Below, one piece after another: positions 59,965 through 64,000 of a stretch of 64,000 bases of DNA. Within the stretch, counting starts at the first letter, position 1; the number at the start of each line of letters is the position of its first letter. A program made the position numbers and the translations under genes. Location: the NCBI GenBank assembly GCA_900111435.1, contig FOIY01000006.1, forward strand, positions 178,854-242,853, read 5' to 3'. The DNA comes from Ruminococcaceae bacterium KH2T8. GTDB lineage: Bacteria > Bacillota > Clostridia > Saccharofermentanales > Saccharofermentanaceae. A model generated the notes under the pieces. It saw only the letters and a list, made by a program, of their open reading frames with translations. It was not told the DNA's origin and did no database searches.

Positions 59965-62283
59965 ATGAAGTGTCTGATCCTGGCAGGCGGTAAGGGCGAA
60001 AGGCTCTGGCCCCTATCAAGAGCCAACTACCCTAAGCAGTTCATACAGGTGCGCAGGAATCACTCATCCTTCCAGGATACGGTGGCGCGCAATATCCCTT
60101 TCTGCGACGAATTCATAATCGTAACGAGCATCGAATACAGGTTCATCATCGCCGATCAGATGAGAGCCTTCCAGGGAATATCCTACAGATGCGTATATGA
60201 AGAGACCCCGAGAAGGACAAATGCGTCAGTCGTATTATCGACCATGATGCTCCAGCCTTCCGAATATGTATTCGTAGTATCTTCGGACCTTCTGATCGAA
60301 GCCGATAACGGTTATCGTGATGCGATATTAAAGGCTAAGAAGTCGGCATCTCAGGGTAATATCAGCATATTTGCCATCCCCGAAGACGAATCGGATTTCA
60401 GCAGTAAGTACGGATATATTTCGGGACTTAACGATGATAAGTCTGAGATGAGATACATCGAGAAGCCGGCCGACAGGAGCCTTCTGGGTAGTGATATCTA
60501 CAGGAACCTCGGCATGATGCTCTTCAGGGCCGGAGATCTTCTGAACGAAGTATCAAGGATCGACGGCGATCTTTTTGCAGCATATAAGAACAGCTTTTCC
60601 AAAAGGAAGTTCGACAGCGGTAACCTCATCCTTTCAAAGGATATGCTCGAGCCGCTCCCCGCAGTGTCCGTTGAGCATTTCGTACTCGAAAATACCGACA
60701 GGCTCAGTGCCGTTGTATCGGGATTCAGCTGGAACGAGCTTACGGACCTGGAAGATCTGGCACTTGTTTCGGATAATGACCTCGGCATCAGTGTCATGAG
60801 CGAAAGCGACAGGAGCATCGTCATAAATGACTCCGCTGATAGGGCAGTAGTAGTAAACGGTGTCGAAGACGTTATCGTAGTAAATACGGAAGATGCGGTC
60901 TATGTCGGTAAGAGGGGCGACAGCAGTTCGGTAAAGGGCGTGCTCTTTGATAATCCCGTTATCCGACCTTTCGTTCAGAAAGGCGTAACTTCCTACAGAC
61001 AGTGGGGTTTCTTTACAGTTCTCGAAAGCGATGACACACATTATATAAGACGCGTAACGGTAAGACCCGGAAGAACTATCTATTCACATAGTCACGGTAA
61101 CAGGACCGAGAACTGGGTGGTATTGAGCGGCAAGTCCCATATCGTCATGAACGGTGAAAAGTCGGTAAGAGAAGCTCCTTTCTCCCTGATCGTTCCCGAG
61201 AATACTGAGCACCAGATCTCCAATATCGGCGACACTGATCTCGAGTTCATTGAAGTCACATACGGTGAAGGACTGCTCCTTGAGGAGAATCTCCCGAGAA
61301 CCTCTAAGGACATCGGTGAAGCTACGCTCGGTGTTTCAAATGAACAGGTCATAAAGCTCAGGCCCGCTTTCAAGGATTACCTTTGGGGCGGCAGCAGGCT
61401 TCGCACGGAATATAAGATGAAGTGCGATTACGATAATATCGCGGAGGCTTGGATACTCTCGGCTCATCCGGATGGTCAGTCCACCGTCGCATCGGGCAAG
61501 CATGCGGGACTTTTCTTAAGCCAGTATATCGATACGGTAGGTAAGGATGTACTCGGCTGGAAGTGTTCTCACCTTGAGGATTTCCCGCTCCTTATAAAGC
61601 TCATCGACGCCGCTCAGGATCTGTCCGTTCAGGTGCACCCCGACGATGACTACGCGATGGCGAATGAGTCTCAGTACGGCAAGAATGAGATGTGGTATGT
61701 CATCGACTGCGAAGAAGGCTCGGGTCTTTATGTCGGGTTTAATAAGGACGTGACCGAAGAGGAGCTTCGCTCGAAGATCGCAGACGGAACAGTCACGGAG
61801 ATCTTGAACTTTGTTCCCACGCATCCCGGTGACGTATTCTTCATCCCGGCAGGAACGGTCCATGCGATCGGCAAGGGCAACCTGATCTTAGAAGTTCAGC
61901 AGAGCAGCACATGTACATACAGACTTTACGACTTCGACCGAAAGGATAAGTTCGGCAACTGCCGCGAGCTTCATATCGATAAGGCGATGGCCGTGATCGA
62001 CATGAAGAGATATGTTCCTTTCGAATCCGAAAGCGGCGGTAATACAGTCTGCAGATGCAAGTATTTCGAGAGCCTTATCTACGATATCTCGAAGGATGCT
62101 CCCGAGACGATCATCAGGGATGAGAGCCGATTCGAGTCGCTGGTAGTAATAAAAGGAACCTGTACCGTCAGTGCGGGTGATTCCGAAGTAGTCCTCGAAG
62201 CCGGCGAATGTGCATTCCTTAACGCAGGCGATTCTTCCGTTGTTCTTTCGGGCGACTGCAAGGTAATGCTCTGCAGAGTCTGA
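59965..62283 (+). CDS. Mannose-1-P guanylyltransferase / cupin / type I mannose-6-P isomerase fusion
   Basis: A 772-residue three-part enzyme. Residues ~1-290 are a sugar-nucleotidyltransferase of the ManC type (ILAGGKGERLWPLSR, PKQF, YIEKPA). Residues ~345-440 are a cupin like the type II phosphomannose isomerase half of ManC (SHSHGNRTENWVVLSG, VPENTEHQISN). Residues ~460-772 are a type I phosphomannose isomerase (LRPAFKDYLWGG, LSVQVHPDDDYA with metal Gln/His, GDVFFIPAGTVHAIG). Together they could turn fructose-6-P to mannose-6-P and mannose-1-P to GDP-mannose; the phosphomannomutase step is missing. AAAGGGGC precedes the ATG. It follows the DPM1-like gene by 22 bases. Confidence 0.88.
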   Translation: MKCLILAGGKGERLWPLSRANYPKQFIQVRRNHSSFQDTVARNIPFCDEFIIVTSIEYRFIIADQMRAFQGISYRCVYEETPRRTNASVVLSTMMLQPSEYVFVVSSDLLIEADNGYRDAILKAKKSASQGNISIFAIPEDESDFSSKYGYISGLNDDKSEMRYIEKPADRSLLGSDIYRNLGMMLFRAGDLLNEVSRIDGDLFAAYKNSFSKRKFDSGNLILSKDMLEPLPAVSVEHFVLENTDRLSAVVSGFSWNELTDLEDLALVSDNDLGISVMSESDRSIVINDSADRAVVVNGVEDVIVVNTEDAVYVGKRGDSSSVKGVLFDNPVIRPFVQKGVTSYRQWGFFTVLESDDTHYIRRVTVRPGRTIYSHSHGNRTENWVVLSGKSHIVMNGEKSVREAPFSLIVPENTEHQISNIGDTDLEFIEVTYGEGLLLEENLPRTSKDIGEATLGVSNEQVIKLRPAFKDYLWGGSRLRTEYKMKCDYDNIAEAWILSAHPDGQSTVASGKHAGLFLSQYIDTVGKDVLGWKCSHLEDFPLLIKLIDAAQDLSVQVHPDDDYAMANESQYGKNEMWYVIDCEEGSGLYVGFNKDVTEEELRSKIADGTVTEILNFVPTHPGDVFFIPAGTVHAIGKGNLILEVQQSSTCTYRLYDFDRKDKFGNCRELHIDKAMAVIDMKRYVPFESESGGNTVCRCKYFESLIYDISKDAPETIIRDESRFESLVVIKGTCTVSAGDSEVVLEAGECAFLNAGDSSVVLSGDCKVMLCRV

Positions 62284-62325
62284 TCCCTAATATTGACATT
62301 AATCGATATTTAACACATTTCCGTC

Positions 62326-62354
62326 TTGATTATTCATAATTGAGTTTGTATCAT
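62326..62354 (+). promoter_or_regulatory. Promoter of the HD-nudix genes
   Basis: TTGATT (62326-62331), 17-base spacer, TATCAT (62349-62354). Confidence 0.6.
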
Positions 62355-62395
62355 CGAAATTGTATATATGGTGAAAAAGAGAAGAGGTTACGAAC

Positions 62396-62971
62396 TTGAG
62401 TGATCCTATAACCGAATACAAGATCGCGAAAGAGATCTTTGCACACGGCAGAGACCTCATACTTACTGATGAGGCTCAAAAGATGAAGGAGTTTACCCAG
62501 CACGGGGCGACCTCCGTATTCGAGCATGCCGTTTCGGTTGCCAAGTTTTCGCTCCTTATCGCCACTTCGATCGAGAAGGTCTTTCATAAGAAAGTCGACA
62601 GGAAGAGCCTTGTAAGAGGAGCTCTTCTTCATGACTATTTCCTCTATGACTGGCATGAGAAGAACGAATACCACCGGCTTCACGGCTTTACGCATCCCGG
62701 CAGGGCACTTAGGAACGCCGACAGGGATTTCGATCTTAACGATATAGAAAAGGACATCATCGGAAAGCACATGTTCCCGCTTACGTTGATCCCGCCCAGG
62801 CACATCGAAAGTGCCATCGTATGTACGGCCGATAAGTGGTGCGCCATCTGTGAGACATTTAAGGTAGATATATCTTCTTATATTATATATAGGGTAAATC
62901 TCCATCACGATATCATCAGGGGCAAGGTTATCCCCGGTAAGCATTTCCATATCGGTAAAGAGATCAGCTGA
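62396..62971 (+). CDS. HD domain phosphohydrolase
   Basis: A 191-residue HD-family protein with His in EHAVSVAKFS, the paired HD in LLHDYFLYDWHEK, HGFTHPGRAL and KHMFPLT. These are the metal ligands of the superfamily, whose members hydrolyse nucleotides or phosphodiesters. The start is TTG at 62396 with AAGAGG upstream. It resembles small Firmicute HD proteins of unknown substrate. A Nudix gene follows after 17 bases. Confidence 0.87.
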   Translation: MSDPITEYKIAKEIFAHGRDLILTDEAQKMKEFTQHGATSVFEHAVSVAKFSLLIATSIEKVFHKKVDRKSLVRGALLHDYFLYDWHEKNEYHRLHGFTHPGRALRNADRDFDLNDIEKDIIGKHMFPLTLIPPRHIESAIVCTADKWCAICETFKVDISSYIIYRVNLHHDIIRGKVIPGKHFHIGKEIS

Positions 62972-62988
62972 AATTTCGGAGACAACAT

Positions 62989-63462
62989 ATGAGCAGATTT
63001 AATATAACGACTGAGTGTTACATCAGACGTGGTGATGAGATACTCTTTATCCACAAGGGAAGAAACGATATGAATACGGGTAAGTACCTCGGGATCGGAG
63101 GTCACCTTGAGGAAGGCGAGTCACCTAATGAATGTATCGTCAGGGAGATAGAAGAAGAGACGGGCATTAGAGCCGATGAGATCACGGGTCTACGGATGAG
63201 AGCAGTCATCACCTTCGTAAATACCGTATATGAAGATGAGTATATACATCTTTACGAAGCGGAATATATCGGTACGGAGGATCCTTCGACCAGATATTGC
63301 GGAGAAGGCGAGCTCGAATGGATAAATAAGGCAGATATCTATTCGCTGCCCATATGGGAAGGCGATAAAGTGATGTTCGACAAGATGCTCGAAAGCCCTG
63401 ATTTCTTTGAGCTCAAGCTCACTTACGACAAGGATATCCTGACGGCTTCGAAAATTTATTAA
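62989..63462 (+). CDS. Nudix hydrolase (MutT-like)
   Basis: A 157-residue Nudix protein with an intact box GGHLEEGESPNECIVREIEEETGI (split: GGHLEEGE then REIEEETGI) near residue 36. The N-terminus ITTECYIRRGDEILFIHKGRND and the VNTVYEDEYIHLYEAEY strand resemble 8-oxo-dGTP diphosphatases of the YtkD/MTH1-like type. It could clean the nucleotide pool. It ends just before the rRNA promoters. Confidence 0.9.
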   Translation: MSRFNITTECYIRRGDEILFIHKGRNDMNTGKYLGIGGHLEEGESPNECIVREIEEETGIRADEITGLRMRAVITFVNTVYEDEYIHLYEAEYIGTEDPSTRYCGEGELEWINKADIYSLPIWEGDKVMFDKMLESPDFFELKLTYDKDILTASKIY

Positions 63463-63470
63463 AAAAGTGC

Positions 63471-63499
63471 TTGCAAAAGAGGTAGTAGCACGATATACT
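63471..63499 (+). promoter_or_regulatory. rRNA promoter P1
   Basis: TTGCAA (63471-63476), 17-base spacer, TATACT (63494-63499), about 250 bases before 16S. Confidence 0.8.
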
Positions 63500-63567
63500 A
63501 TCGGAGCGCTTGAGAGAGAGGACGCTAAAGACCTCAAACAAAAGCGCTAAGGAACTGAAAAAAGTGC

Positions 63568-63596
63568 TTGACAAAGCAAACTGAGTTTGGTATCCT
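63568..63596 (+). promoter_or_regulatory. rRNA promoter P2
   Basis: Perfect TTGACA (63568-63573), 17-base spacer, TATCCT (63591-63596), followed by a leader containing ATCTTGAAAATTGAATA, a common Firmicute rRNA leader word. Confidence 0.82.
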
Positions 63597-63684
63597 TACT
63601 AGGCACTTCGCAGGAGAGCAAAGCTCGAAGCGAGGGCGCGGATCTTGAAAATTGAATAGAATGCAGAACTTGAAAACAACGAGC

Positions 63685-63740
63685 CTTAAGTTAATTCATT
63701 GAAATGAGTTTAATTAAGTAATTAAGAGCCAAAAGGCTCT
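63685..63740 (+). other. Pre-16S leader hairpins
   Basis: A 15-bp imperfect stem (63685-63699 with 63704-63718, loop TGAA) and a second hairpin AGAGCC-AAAA-GGCTCT (63725-63740) lie directly before 16S. They may serve rRNA processing or antitermination. Confidence 0.5.
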
Positions 63741-63747
63741 CAGATAA

Positions 63748-64000
<253 letters not shown>

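Overview
This window is chromosomal DNA from a low-to-moderate GC Clostridia-type Firmicute. The evidence is a 16S rRNA 5' end at the right edge, TTGACA/TATAAT promoters with 17-base spacers, GGAGG-like ribosome binding sites, GlyQS-type glycyl-tRNA synthetase, pyruvate phosphate dikinase, RemA, a Crh-like HPr protein and a cobalamin riboswitch. I cannot name the genus. No insertion sequence, prophage, CRISPR array or plasmid function is visible. The window reads as core genome plus a rich set of envelope-polymer genes.

Layout. 1-7860: a 5'-truncated Fic protein, a GT2-GtrA glycosyltransferase, a polytopic membrane protein, a LacI-sensor/GGDEF/EAL c-di-GMP protein, and a PIG-V-type mannosyltransferase. 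7880-10884: cobalamin riboswitch plus btuFCD. 10844-15055: an ABC exporter operon on the minus strand, including a permease fused to a CPBP protease. 15149-17678: tRNA-Cys, a helical-repeat protein, a GH26 mannanase, and two tRNA-Gly genes. 17727-21585: tandem DUF3592 paralogues, trxA, a 56-bp repeat pair, and a PflX-type radical SAM protein. 21734-30239: purF, then a transglutaminase-like protein, an Asp/Glu racemase and a dlt-like set (ligase, carrier, MBOAT, SGNH protein), then a lipoprotein. 30302-35540: rplM-rpsI, an acyltransferase, an amidohydrolase, and tsaE-tsaB-rimI-nudix. 35636-42405: crh-like, uvrC, a phosphoesterase, and yicC-remA-gmk-rpoZ-glyS. 42539-46989: ECF S component, class V aminotransferase, ppdK. 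47093-51914: minus-strand glycosyltransferases and pheA with an attenuator. 52058-62283: a TSCPD protein, then the envelope cluster. 62396-63462: HD and Nudix proteins. 63471-64000: rRNA promoters and the start of 16S.

The most unusual content is the cluster at 52391-62283. Two tandem paralogues fuse an N-terminal YidC/Oxa1-like membrane domain to an extracellular alkaline-phosphatase-superfamily (LtaS-like) domain. They bracket a CDP-glycerol glycerophosphotransferase-family gene. Downstream come a DPM1-like GT2 and a fused GDP-mannose synthesis enzyme. Together with the PIG-V-type mannosyltransferase at 6709 this suggests assembly of a phosphoglycerol- and mannose-containing surface polymer.

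The second highlight is regulatory. pheA is preceded by its own promoter, a 28-codon leader peptide with ten Phe codons, a candidate antiterminator and an intrinsic terminator. This is a complete ribosome-mediated attenuator of the enterobacterial pheL type. That promoter, and five others here, place the predicted transcription start at or within three bases of the start codon with no Shine-Dalgarno sequence, which suggests recurrent leaderless mRNAs.
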